Shown: piece after piece, positions 33,275-40,076 of the stretch
Layout of the letters: every line of letters begins with the position of its first letter
Position numbering within the stretch: position 1 is the first letter of the stretch
Assembly: GCA_017507805.1 (NCBI GenBank)
Contig: JAFWAC010000033.1
Span: 1 to 59,724, forward strand
Origin: Clostridia bacterium
Lineage (GTDB): Bacteria; Bacillota; Clostridia; Oscillospirales; Acutalibacteraceae
Length of the DNA stretch: 59,724 nucleotides
Direction of reading: 5' to 3'
Program-made: the position numbers and the translations under genes
The notes under the pieces: generated by a model
What the model saw: the letters and a program-made list of their open reading frames with translations, nothing else
Told to the model about the DNA's origin: nothing
Databases searched by the model: none

Positions 33275-33601
33275 TTAATCGTTTATTTCCTTATTAAATC
33301 TTTCAACATTGCCGTTTTCGGTATTGATTTCGTAAGAATATTCGTGTTCGGGCGTTTCAAAATCAACATCCCACACGGTAGTGCCTCTTTCCTTTTCAAG
33401 CTCAATGTCGATATCGTGAACACCGTCCTTTTTAAGCTCCGCGTGTTTAAGCGCTGCATCAAGCGCTTCTTCTCTTGTGATTTTTGCAGAAGCGGTGTCG
33501 GTGGTGTCTGAGCCAGACAAGGTCATATTTTTATCTGAGTTGCAGGCAGAAAGGGATAATACGAAAACCAAAGTTAGTATAAGTGCAAATAATTTTTTCA
33601 T
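33275..33601 (-). CDS. PepSY domain lipoprotein
   Basis: 108 residues: signal peptide (MKKLFALILTLVFVLSLSAC, lipobox LSAC, lipid Cys at 20) followed by one PepSY domain (ITREEALDAALKHAELKKDG, then VWDVDFETPEHEYSYEINTENG). PepSY proteins are small inhibitors or modulators outside the membrane. Alone, with its own terminator. It lies between the R-M operon and rubrerythrin but shares no obvious role with either. Confidence 0.85.
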   Translation of the reverse strand: MKKLFALILTLVFVLSLSACNSDKNMTLSGSDTTDTASAKITREEALDAALKHAELKKDGVHDIDIELEKERGTTVWDVDFETPEHEYSYEINTENGNVERFNKEIND

Positions 33602-33650
33602 AAGAATTCCTCCCGTACTATTATGTGCGTTGCTTTTATTTTTATTAAAA

Positions 33651-33677
33651 AAGGAGGCCTTGCGGCCTCCTTGACTT
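33651..33677 (-). terminator. Terminator after the rubrerythrin gene
   Basis: AAGGAGGCC (33651-33659) pairs with GGCCTCCTT (33664-33672). On the minus strand a TTTTTAATAAAAATAAAA stretch follows. Confidence 0.75.
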
Positions 33678-33679
33678 GA

Positions 33680-34222
33680 TTATTTAAAAAAACGGTTTAA
33701 GAGACCTTCAAATGCTTTGCCGTGTCGAGCCTCATCGCGTGCCATTTCATGAACGGTGTCGTGAATAGCATCAAGACCTAATTCCTTAGCAAGCTTTGCA
33801 AGCTCAAATTTGCCGAGGGTTGCGCCGTTTTCAGCGTCAACACGCATTTCGAGATTTTTCTTGGTTGAGTCGGTTACAACCTCGCCCAAAAGCTCGGCGA
33901 ATTTTGCGGCATGCTCAGCCTCCTCCAAAGCAGCTTTTTCCCAATAAAGACCGATTTCGGGATAGCCCTCTCTGTGAGCTACTCTTGACATTGCAAGATA
34001 CATACCAACCTCGGTGCATTCGCCGTTGAAGTTTTCGCGAAGACCCGAAATTATTCTTTCGTCAACACCCTTAGCAATTCCTACAACATGCTCTGCGGCC
34101 CAGCTTTTTTCAGCAGACTGTTCCTGAAACTTGGAAGCCGGAGCTTGGCAGATGGGGCATTTATCGGGTGCAGAATCACCCTCGTGAACATAACCGCAGA
34201 TAAGACATACATACTTTTTCAT
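33680..34222 (-). CDS. Rubrerythrin, rubredoxin domain first (reverse type)
   Basis: 180 residues. Rubredoxin-like iron centre at the N-terminus: [10 protein letters not shown] (Cys6, Cys9) and CPIC (about 22 and 25). The diiron ferritin-like domain follows with [33 protein letters not shown] and [16 protein letters not shown]. Domain order is opposite to classical rubrerythrin. Reduces hydrogen peroxide (and perhaps oxygen) with NADH-derived electrons, a chief defence of anaerobes. PerR, the peroxide regulator, lies directly upstream on the same strand (29 nt), with the PerR box before it, so both form one peroxide-inducible unit. Confidence 0.93.
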   Translation of the reverse strand: MKKYVCLICGYVHEGDSAPDKCPICQAPASKFQEQSAEKSWAAEHVVGIAKGVDERIISGLRENFNGECTEVGMYLAMSRVAHREGYPEIGLYWEKAALEEAEHAAKFAELLGEVVTDSTKKNLEMRVDAENGATLGKFELAKLAKELGLDAIHDTVHEMARDEARHGKAFEGLLNRFFK

Positions 34223-34251
34223 TTTAAAATCCTCCGTTTAAAATAATTTTT

Positions 34252-34626
34252 TTAATTTTGATTGCAATCCTTACAGATACCGTAAACCACGCAAGAGAGA
34301 GTATCAGGTGAGAAACCGTATTCCTGCACAGCACTGAAAATCAACTCGCCTTTAAGGGGCATATCGGTAATACAGCCGCAGCTTCTGCAATGTAGGTGTG
34401 CGTGCGAGGAAATGTCCCCGTCAAAATGCTCGAAACCGTCTCCCACATCAAGGCTCAGAATTTCGCCCGATTTGCTGAGTGCCGAAAGATTACGGTAAAC
34501 CGTGCCCAAGCTGATGTTGGGCAGGCTTTGCTGCACCATTTCGTAAATACGGCTTGCGGTGGGATGTGTATCTGTTGAACGCAGAACATTTAAAATCGCC
34601 TCGCGCTGGCGTGAGTAATTTTTCAT
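34252..34626 (-). CDS. perR: PerR/Fur-family peroxide-responsive repressor
   Basis: 124 residues. Winged helix (YSRQREAILNVLRSTDTHPT; SLGTVYRNLSALSKSGEI), sensor residues in FEHFDGDISSHAHLHCRSCG, second zinc pair in GICKDCNQN. The CxxC...CxxC zinc site and the HAHLHC region fit PerR rather than Fur. A palindromic AGTAATGATTACT lies just before the gene, consistent with autoregulation. Co-directional with rubrerythrin. Confidence 0.85.
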   Translation of the reverse strand: MKNYSRQREAILNVLRSTDTHPTASRIYEMVQQSLPNISLGTVYRNLSALSKSGEILSLDVGDGFEHFDGDISSHAHLHCRSCGCITDMPLKGELIFSAVQEYGFSPDTLSCVVYGICKDCNQN

Positions 34627-34642
34627 GTTTACACCCCAAATC

Positions 34643-34688
34643 AGTAATGATTACTATTTTATTATACATATAATTTTCGGTTTGTCAA
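34643..34688 (-). promoter_or_regulatory. PerR promoter with a PerR/Fur-type operator
   Basis: Minus strand TTGACA (plus 34683-34688), 16 bases, TATAAT (plus 34661-34666). Immediately downstream is the perfect 6-1-6 palindrome AGTAATGATTACT (plus 34643-34655), lying over the transcription start, typical of PerR boxes. Confidence 0.75.
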
Positions 34689-34706
34689 GAACTTTTTTCG
34701 AATTTC

Positions 34707-34735
34707 TTGACATTTTTTTTAAAGGGTATTAATAT
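34707..34735 (+). promoter_or_regulatory. Promoter of rex
   Basis: TTGACA (34707-34712), 17 bases, TAATAT (34730-34735). It is 40 bases upstream of the rex start and divergent from the perR promoter. No classical Rex operator (TTGTTAANNNNTTAACAA) is visible here. Confidence 0.6.
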
Positions 34736-34774
34736 ATATGTGTGGAAAGAATAAAAAATAAAATGAGGTACAAA

Positions 34775-35410
34775 ATGGGAAGTACAATTTCAAACTCGGT
34801 TATAAACCGTCTGCCGAGGTATTACCGTTTCCTGGGCGAGCTTAAGGCTGCCGGTATAACGCGCATTTCCTCGCGCGAGCTTGCAGAAAGAATGGGAATT
34901 ACCGCAAGTCAGATAAGGCAGGACCTTAACTGCTTTGGCGGCTTCGGTCAGCAGGGCTACGGATATAACATCCCGATGCTTCAAACAGAAATCGGGCATA
35001 TTTTAGGTATTGATAAGCTTAAGAGCACTATTCTTATCGGAATGGGCAATCTTGGGCGCGCCATTACGATGCACATCAATTTTGAGACCAAGGGCTTTCG
35101 GCTTATCGGCTTGTTTGACAGTAAGGAGTCGCTTGTGGGGCAGGTTGTTAAGAATATGCCCATAAGGAGTGTAGAGACCTTGGATGAATTTTGCCGCGAA
35201 AACCGTCCGGAGGCGGCAATACTTTGTATTCCGAAGGCCGCCGCCGAGGAAATTGCGGAACAGCTTGTAAACTTGGGGGTAAAGGGCTTCTGGAACTTCA
35301 GCCATTACGATTTGGGCTTTAACTATCCCGGCGTTAAGGTGGAAAATATGCATTTTGGCGACAGCCTGATGACCTTGTCCTACAGATTGGATAATGACAA
35401 AATCCAATAA
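34775..35410 (+). CDS. rex: Redox-sensing transcriptional repressor Rex
   Basis: Represses fermentation and respiration genes when NAD+/NADH is high. 211 residues: winged helix at the start (VINRLPRYYRFLGELK; SRELAERMGITASQIRQDLN; FGGFGQQGYGYN) and a Rossmann domain (ILIGMGNLGRAITMH; LIGLFDSKESLVG) ending WNFSHYDLGF. Start at 34775 with GAGGT 5 nt before; the frame is open further upstream but without a start site of quality. Divergent from perR, forming a combined redox and peroxide control locus. Confidence 0.93.
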   Translation: MGSTISNSVINRLPRYYRFLGELKAAGITRISSRELAERMGITASQIRQDLNCFGGFGQQGYGYNIPMLQTEIGHILGIDKLKSTILIGMGNLGRAITMHINFETKGFRLIGLFDSKESLVGQVVKNMPIRSVETLDEFCRENRPEAAILCIPKAAAEEIAEQLVNLGVKGFWNFSHYDLGFNYPGVKVENMHFGDSLMTLSYRLDNDKIQ

Positions 35411-35466
35411 ATTAAAATGTGTGTGAAAAGCACAAAAAGAAAATTAAAAAACTGCAAATTTCACTA

Positions 35467-35494
35467 TTGACAAATCTATAAAATATGGTATAAT
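35467..35494 (+). promoter_or_regulatory. tRNA-Met promoter
   Basis: TTGACA (35467-35472), 16 bases, TATAAT (35489-35494), ending 15 bases before the tRNA. Confidence 0.7.
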
Positions 35495-35509
35495 TGTTTT
35501 TGCTTGCTT

Positions 35510-35586
35510 GGGGCGTTAGCTCAGTTGGTTAGAGCAACCGGCTCATAACCGGTCGGTCCGGGGTTCGAGTCCCTGACGCCCCACCA
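35510..35586 (+). tRNA. tRNA-Met (CAT)
   Basis: A complete cloverleaf: acceptor GGGGCGT pairs with ACGCCCC, D arm TTAGCTCAGTTGG, anticodon loop CTCATAA with CAT at its centre, T arm GGGGTTCGAGTCCC. Discriminator A at 35583; CCA is encoded at 35584-35586. The CTCATAA loop is typical of elongator tRNA-Met; a CAT tRNA modified for isoleucine remains a small possibility. Confidence 0.92.
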
Positions 35587-35756
35587 AACAAGCAAAAATG
35601 CTTAGGATTTGGATTTCCCGCAGTTTACATACAGTTAATGCGAGGTATGCGCATCAAGCGGCGCCAAGGCTTGCTTTCTGCGACAGGGACTTTCGGTTAA
35701 AAACATTCCACCGGAATGTTTTTAAGGCCCGAAACTAACGCCCCACCAAACAAGCA
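35576..35756 (+). repeat. 19-bp direct repeat of the tRNA-Met 3' end
   Basis: ACGCCCCACCAAACAAGCA occurs at 35576-35594 (end of tRNA-Met plus flank) and again exactly at 35738-35756. The 143 bases between copies hold no gene. They contain a hairpin AAAAACATTCC / GGAATGTTTTT (35699-35709 with 35713-35723) enclosed by TTTCGG (35691-35696) and CCGAAA (35729-35734). This is the shape of an integration attachment-site scar or of a repeated tRNA tail. Confidence 0.65.
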
Positions 35757-35779
35757 TTGTTTTTTTGAATTTAATATTT

Positions 35780-35854
35780 AGGGGTATGGTGTCAATGGTA
35801 GCACACCGGTCTCCAAAACCGTTTGTGAGGGTTCGAGTCCTTCTACCCCTGCCA
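35780..35854 (+). tRNA. tRNA-Trp (CCA)
   Basis: Acceptor AGGGGTA pairs with TACCCCT, anticodon loop CTCCAAA with CCA at 35813-35815, T arm AGGGTTCGAGTCCTT, discriminator G and encoded CCA (35852-35854). The structural RNA is 35780-35851. Confidence 0.9.
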
Positions 35855-35860
35855 AAACGA

Positions 35861-35892
35861 AAATCCTGTCGACTTTTGTCGATGGGATTTTT
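35861..35892 (+). terminator. tRNA operon terminator
   Basis: AAAATCC pairs with GGGATTTT around TGTCGACTTTTGTCGA, followed by TTGTTTTG. It lies 9 bases after the tRNA-Trp. Confidence 0.65.
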
Positions 35893-35900
35893 GTTTTGTA

Positions 35901-36000
35901 TTATTCACTATTCATTATTCAATATTCATCATTCATTAAACGGATTTTCGTAATGAATATTGAATGATGAAGTCGCTTGTGCTGATGAATAATGAATAAT
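35901..36000. repeat. ATTCATT-type palindromic repeat
   Basis: Roughly 100 AT-rich bases of interleaved ATTCATTATTCA-like words and their complements. ATTCATTATTCA (35910-35921) is inverted exactly at 35986-35997. TTCATCATTCA is inverted as TGAATGATGAA in between. A related element lies at 57526-57581. Confidence 0.6.
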
Positions 36001-36028
36001 TGATTTAATCCAAAGTTTCTGCTATAAT
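36000..36028 (+). promoter_or_regulatory. Promoter of the four-helix-bundle/ASCH gene pair
   Basis: TTGATT (36000-36005), 17 bases, TATAAT (36023-36028), 23 bases upstream of the start of the first gene. Confidence 0.55.
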
Positions 36029-36050
36029 ATAGGAAAAGGCGGTATTATGA

Positions 36051-36407
36051 ATGAAAGAAAACTTACTTATAGATAAATCTATTGCTTTTGCAGCAAGAAT
36101 TGTAAAACTGCATCAGCATTTAATTAAAAATAAAAAAGAAACAGTAATATCAAAACAAATAGTTCGCAGTGGTACAAGTATAGGCGCAAATATAAATGAA
36201 GCAAATTATGGTCAAAGTAAAGCTGATTTTATTTCTAAAATGCACATTGCATTAAAAGAAACCGCTGAAACAGAATATTGGATTAAATTGCTTTATATGT
36301 CTGAATACATTGATGACAAAACGAGTAATTCCTTACTTGACGATTGTTTGGAAATAAAACGAATCTTAATCGCATCTATCAACACCGCAAAGGAAAATAA
36401 CAAATGA
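36051..36407 (+). CDS. Four-helix bundle protein (S23/TIGR02436 type)
   Basis: 118 residues, all helical. Start MKENLLIDKSIAFAARIVKL, then VRSGTSIGANINEANYGQSK, the signature of the family originally found in 23S rRNA intervening sequences (S23). Function unknown; these proteins appear scattered in genomes next to mobile or variable regions. Here it sits beside tRNA genes and palindromic repeats. AAGGCGG is the ribosome binding site (36036-36042). Overlaps the next gene by 4 nt. Confidence 0.9.
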   Translation: MKENLLIDKSIAFAARIVKLHQHLIKNKKETVISKQIVRSGTSIGANINEANYGQSKADFISKMHIALKETAETEYWIKLLYMSEYIDDKTSNSLLDDCLEIKRILIASINTAKENNK

Positions 36408-36754
36408 TACATTATATGAAACTAAATCCTTTCGCTTTTTATCAAATGAAATGTGGTGAAAAGACCATAGAATTAAGATTAAATGATAAAAAACGTCAAA
36501 ATATCAATGCGGATGATATTATAGAGTTTTCAAACACCTTAAATCCAAATGAAACACTGCATGTTAAAATAATTAAAGTCCACAATTTTGAAAACTTTAC
36601 TGAATTATATAAATCACTTCCGCTAAACAAATGCGGATATTCGTTAGAGCAATTACATATTGCATCTCCAAAAGATATGGAAGAGTATTATTCTATTACC
36701 GATCAGAACAAATACGGAGTATTAGGTATAGAAGTTGAACTGATAAATATGTAG
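36404..36754 (+). CDS. ASCH domain protein
   Basis: 116 residues. FYQMKCGEKTIELRLNDKKRQNINADDIIEFSN matches the ASCH pattern (single-strand/RNA-binding PUA-like fold; some are nucleoside amidohydrolases such as acetylcytidine hydrolase). The ATG overlaps the stop of the four-helix gene (ATGA), AAGGA 8 nt before. Coupled expression of the two proteins is clear; a joint RNA-linked job is a guess from ASCH and the S23 family's rRNA connection. Confidence 0.85.
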   Translation: MIHYMKLNPFAFYQMKCGEKTIELRLNDKKRQNINADDIIEFSNTLNPNETLHVKIIKVHNFENFTELYKSLPLNKCGYSLEQLHIASPKDMEEYYSITDQNKYGVLGIEVELINM

Positions 36755-36785
36755 GAGTTCAAATCCTTATAATGAATTTTTTTAT

Positions 36786-36973
36786 CCATTGCGAAAGCAA
36801 TGGTATATCATCAACGATAGCAACGCTATCGTTACATCTCATCAGTCCGTCAGGACTGCATATCATCACGCGTAGCGTGTATAAAAAGAACTTTCACAAT
36901 GATGATATACAAGACTTCGTCTTGATGATATGCAATTCCTTGCGGAATTGATGATATACACGGCTTCGTCGTG
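36786..36973. repeat. Array of seven short hairpins separated by ATATCAT / ATGATAT linkers
   Basis: Seven perfect or nearly perfect small hairpins in about 190 bases: 36786-36803, 36813-36833, 36843-36858, 36867-36879, 36910-36924, 36933-36950, 36959-36973. Stem sequences all differ. The first four are joined by TATATCATC-like linkers, the last three by GATGATATA-like linkers, so the linker direction flips at about 36880-36900. No gene fits. This and a terminator account for the 36755-37121 gap. Confidence 0.7.
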
Positions 36974-37031
36974 ATTAAATATGTAGTGGTTTCGGGCGGT
37001 TCTCTGTGTTCCCGAACCGATTATAAAAATA

Positions 37032-37070
37032 AACCGCGGCAGAAGTGAATACTGAGCTTCTGCCGCGGTT
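37032..37070. terminator. Bidirectional terminator
   Basis: A 14-bp stem AACCGCGGCAGAAG / CTTCTGCCGCGGTT (37032-37045 with 37057-37070). T-rich sequence on both sides (ATGTTTTATT; TTATTTTTATAA on the other strand). Confidence 0.75.
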
Positions 37071-37121
37071 ATGTTTTATTGGAATTTCAAGCTTCCTCTT
37101 TCGGTCGGAATTTGCTCTGCC

Positions 37122-37841
37122 CTAAAGCAGGCTTGAAACAACCTTTGGAAAGTCAAGGTAATTGTCGATGGTGATGTAATTAAAATCTGATTTGTAAACA
37201 GCTTCATCGTTTCCGCCGAGGCCGTAATCGTCACCTATATAAACAACATTTCTGTGTGTAAGGTTGTTTTCCTTGCAGTAAATATCCAATGCATAGTATT
37301 TATTATAAGGCTTGGGTGCCATATCAAAGGAGGAGGAGCCTCCCACAAATACACAGTAGCTGTCAAAGGCTTTGACAACCTCGTCATAAATTTTGCGCCT
37401 TTTTGCCCGGTCGGGGTCGAAGGAAAGCTTGTCCTCACTTGCAGCCTTTGTGCCCAGAATGGGGAAAGTCACACAGCCGGAGGGGTGAAACTCCACTGTT
37501 TCGCCTGTAAACTTGGTATATCCGTAGCGCTTTCGCAGTGTTTCGATTTTTTGGGTTATCAGCTCTTTGTCACAGCTTAAAGAAATATCGCGCAAGAGGT
37601 CGATGCTTCCGGTGGAGCTGTTGTAAACCCCGTATTGCATACCGTAGTTTCCGATGATATCAACAGGAAATTTTTCCAATTGATTGAAAATTCTTATGAC
37701 CTGACCGGCACCGACCATAAGTAGCTTATACTTTTTGGAAAGCTTTTCTAAAACCGCCCTGTGCTCGGCGCTCAAAGGGGTTTTGTGCTGTGTCAGGGTG
37801 CCGTCTAAATCCATCGCAATGACCTTTATATCGCTGTGCAT
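37122..37841 (-). CDS. HAD-superfamily hydrolase (type IIB, Cof-like)
   Basis: 239 residues. Nucleophile motif IAMDLDGTLT (Asp11, Asp13), then VGAGQVIRIFNQLEK, the cap region, and the late motifs APKPYNKYYALDIYC and YIGDDYGLGGNDEA. A phosphatase, perhaps for sugar or glycerol phosphates. The ATG overlaps the stop of the glycerol-1-phosphate dehydrogenase gene by one base (TAATG), so it is made with that enzyme and may act on a related phosphate. Substrate not known. Confidence 0.8.
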   Translation of the reverse strand: MHSDIKVIAMDLDGTLTQHKTPLSAEHRAVLEKLSKKYKLLMVGAGQVIRIFNQLEKFPVDIIGNYGMQYGVYNSSTGSIDLLRDISLSCDKELITQKIETLRKRYGYTKFTGETVEFHPSGCVTFPILGTKAASEDKLSFDPDRAKRRKIYDEVVKAFDSYCVFVGGSSSFDMAPKPYNKYYALDIYCKENNLTHRNVVYIGDDYGLGGNDEAVYKSDFNYITIDNYLDFPKVVSSLL

Positions 37842-39103
37842 TAGCTTTCATCTCCGTAAAAATCGTAATTCATCCAAAGAACGGTATACCTATCCTTTAA
37901 ATCCTTAGCGTAAAGCAGGGCGGTTTCTATTTTTTCCTTGCCGTAAAGGCTGTAAAAATCCTTGATATCAAGCTCTGCCAAGGAAAGCATTTCCTTTATC
38001 TGCTCGGCAGATGGCATTTCTGAAAGGATTTCTCTGATTTCTGATTCCTTTTCAAGGAAAATCGCGGTTTTATCGGCTGAGTAATAACCAACCTTGTCCT
38101 GCAGTGCGATACAGCCGTCTGCTGTCTCGCGGTAAATTTCCCTTATTCTTTTTTCGTAAGCCTCGCGGCTTGGACGGTAAATTTTTGAGGGGAATTTGCG
38201 TGACAGAAGCTTTTCTCTTAACGAGGCGGTCATAACGGTGGAGAAGGCGACATCTATGCCGTGGGGCAGATATTCGGTATTGGTTATGATACCCGTTATC
38301 TCAAAAAAATGTGAGAGATGGTGTTCACTGCCCGAGGCGGGGCGCGAGGAGCCTGCGAAGCTCATTAAAATTCCGATAACCACTAAGGCTTCCATAAGGG
38401 TTTTTATGCTTTGCTCATCCCTTTTAAGAATACCGTCAGCCAAAGAAAGGGTTTTTTGGATTTGTTCGAAGGTTAAATTATATATGTATTCACAAAAATA
38501 TTCGCCGTTAATGCAGTGGCTCAGCTTCCAATCGTTAAGGGCAGAAAACTTACCTATAATATCGCCGTAGCCTGCCTTTATCATATCGATGGGGGCGGCT
38601 TTCAGCACCTCGGTATCGGCAAGGATTGCGGTTGGCAGCCCTGCGGGATAGGTGACTTTCATACCGCCTGTGATCATAGCAGCACCGGTTGAAGCGTAGC
38701 CGTCCATTGAGGGTGCAGTTGCAACTATTATGTAAGGGATTTTGTTATAAAAGGAAACATATTTACAAAGATCCTGAATTACACCCGAACCAATTCCGAT
38801 AATCAAATCGGAGCAGGCGAGCTTATCGGTAACCTCTTTAATTGCCCTTTCATCGGGTATGAGAATTGTATCACCGCTGAAAATCACCTTTTTAATGCTT
38901 TTTCCGGCTAATGCCGCCTCGGTTTTTTCGCCGGCGGCGGAAAAGGTGTTTTGGTCTGCAACCAGCAGAATATTATTATTTTCCCTGCAAATTTCTTTGA
39001 GCCTGTCGATGGCATTTTTCTCTATATAAACATAATCAATACTACAGGTGTGCTTTTTGCCGCATTTGCAATCGACACCCTTTAAAAGCTTGTTTATATC
39101 CAT
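37841..39103 (-). CDS. sn-glycerol-1-phosphate dehydrogenase (AraM/EgsA family)
   Basis: 420 residues. NAD(P) pocket GIGSGVIQDLCKYV, the PSMDGYASTGAAM segment and metal-site residues in SEHHLSHFFE and LPHGIDVAF mark the family. It reduces dihydroxyacetone phosphate to sn-glycerol-1-phosphate. In Bacillus the AraM product feeds an archaeal-type ether lipid made by PcrB; no PcrB or prenyltransferase is in this window. The following HAD hydrolase is translationally coupled. Cysteines at the start (CKCGKKHTC) may bind a metal. Confidence 0.88.
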   Translation of the reverse strand: MDINKLLKGVDCKCGKKHTCSIDYVYIEKNAIDRLKEICRENNNILLVADQNTFSAAGEKTEAALAGKSIKKVIFSGDTILIPDERAIKEVTDKLACSDLIIGIGSGVIQDLCKYVSFYNKIPYIIVATAPSMDGYASTGAAMITGGMKVTYPAGLPTAILADTEVLKAAPIDMIKAGYGDIIGKFSALNDWKLSHCINGEYFCEYIYNLTFEQIQKTLSLADGILKRDEQSIKTLMEALVVIGILMSFAGSSRPASGSEHHLSHFFEITGIITNTEYLPHGIDVAFSTVMTASLREKLLSRKFPSKIYRPSREAYEKRIREIYRETADGCIALQDKVGYYSADKTAIFLEKESEIREILSEMPSAEQIKEMLSLAELDIKDFYSLYGKEKIETALLYAKDLKDRYTVLWMNYDFYGDES

Positions 39104-39116
39104 AACATATTACCCC

Positions 39117-39797
39117 CTATACTAAAACGAAAAACAGAATAGCGATAAATTGGAGAATTGACCCCAAAACCACAAAAAGATGGAAAATTGAGTGCATATA
39201 GCGGTGACCGCCCTTGCCGGCTATTGCGTAAAGCACGGCGCCCACCGTATAGGCAATGCCTCCTGCCAGAAGCCACCAAAAGCCCTCCATACCAATCGCG
39301 TTTATTGCCGCCTTGCCGGTGAGTATTATGCACCAGCCCTGAGCCAAATAGCAGATGATGGAGAAAAGATTGTATTTTTTAAGGTCGATGGCATTAAGGG
39401 TTATGCCCAAAGCCGAAACTCCCCAGACAACTCCGAAAACTGTCCAGCCCAAGGCGGAATTGTATTCCCTGAGGGAGGAGAGGGCAATGGGGGTATATGT
39501 GCCCGAAATGAGAATAAAGACAGAGCAGTGGTCGATAATCTGCATCACCTTTTTCGGGGTTTGTGAAACAAGCCCGTGATAAATGCTTGAAACGGTGTAA
39601 AGAATTATCATAGAGAAGCCGTAAATAAAAGAGCCGACCACCTGATAAGGGTCTCCGTTTAAGAACGATTTGATAATGCAAAGTGTGCAAACCGCAATTC
39701 CGATGGCGCCGCCGGCGATGTGGGAAACCATATTGAAAATTTCCTCGCCGCGGGTGTAATCGGGCAATATTCTGTCAATTAATTTTGTGCGTTTCAT
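39117..39797 (-). CDS. Hemolysin III family (PAQR-like) membrane protein
   Basis: 226 residues with seven membrane segments. Family residues: SSIYHGLV (after helix 2), DHCSVFILISGTYTPIAL and HRYMHSIFHLFVVLGS near the C-terminus, the three conserved zinc-site pieces. Despite the name, the function is probably membrane homeostasis, not haemolysis. It begins 279 nt from the next gene and the intervening gap carries DnaA boxes. Confidence 0.9.
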   Translation of the reverse strand: MKRTKLIDRILPDYTRGEEIFNMVSHIAGGAIGIAVCTLCIIKSFLNGDPYQVVGSFIYGFSMIILYTVSSIYHGLVSQTPKKVMQIIDHCSVFILISGTYTPIALSSLREYNSALGWTVFGVVWGVSALGITLNAIDLKKYNLFSIICYLAQGWCIILTGKAAINAIGMEGFWWLLAGGIAYTVGAVLYAIAGKGGHRYMHSIFHLFVVLGSILQFIAILFFVLV

Positions 39798-40076
39798 CTG
39801 TGCTCCTTAAGGTTTGAAAAAAGAGAGATTTTTTGGTGTTAAAAAGCTTAAAAATCGGTATAATATACAAAAAAATTTTATGTCGAAAAATGTCAAAATA
39901 CTTTACATAATTTTTTATCCGTAAATGTTGATAGGGGGGAGTTTTCCCACTTATCAACCGCGTTATCCACCGAAAAAAACCCAATTTTCTTGATTTTAAG
40001 TGGGACAAGCCCCTGAAACGGTGGATAACTATGTGGATAAAGTGGATAACTTTTAAGGTTATCTCGGTTTACATAA
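39798..40076. other. Gap with a DnaA-box cluster and AT-rich stretch (candidate origin or DnaA-binding site)
   Basis: Four near-consensus DnaA boxes: 39963-39971 (TTATCCACC), 40020-40028 (GGTGGATAA), 40032-40040 (TGTGGATAA, perfect) and 40041-40049 (AGTGGATAA). Looser matches sit at 39916-39924, 39927-39935 and 39951-39959. To their left, 39820-39920 is strongly AT-rich and could be the melting region. There are two flanking genes on the same strand, no terminator and no open frame. Confidence 0.55.

Noticed and set aside
35587-36050. Prophage at the tRNA genes
   Set aside because: No integrase, terminase, capsid or other phage gene is nearby; only the duplicated tRNA tail supports past integration.
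36786-36973. Possible CRISPR array
   Set aside because: Hairpin stems all differ, units vary in length, linkers flip orientation, and no cas genes are in the window.
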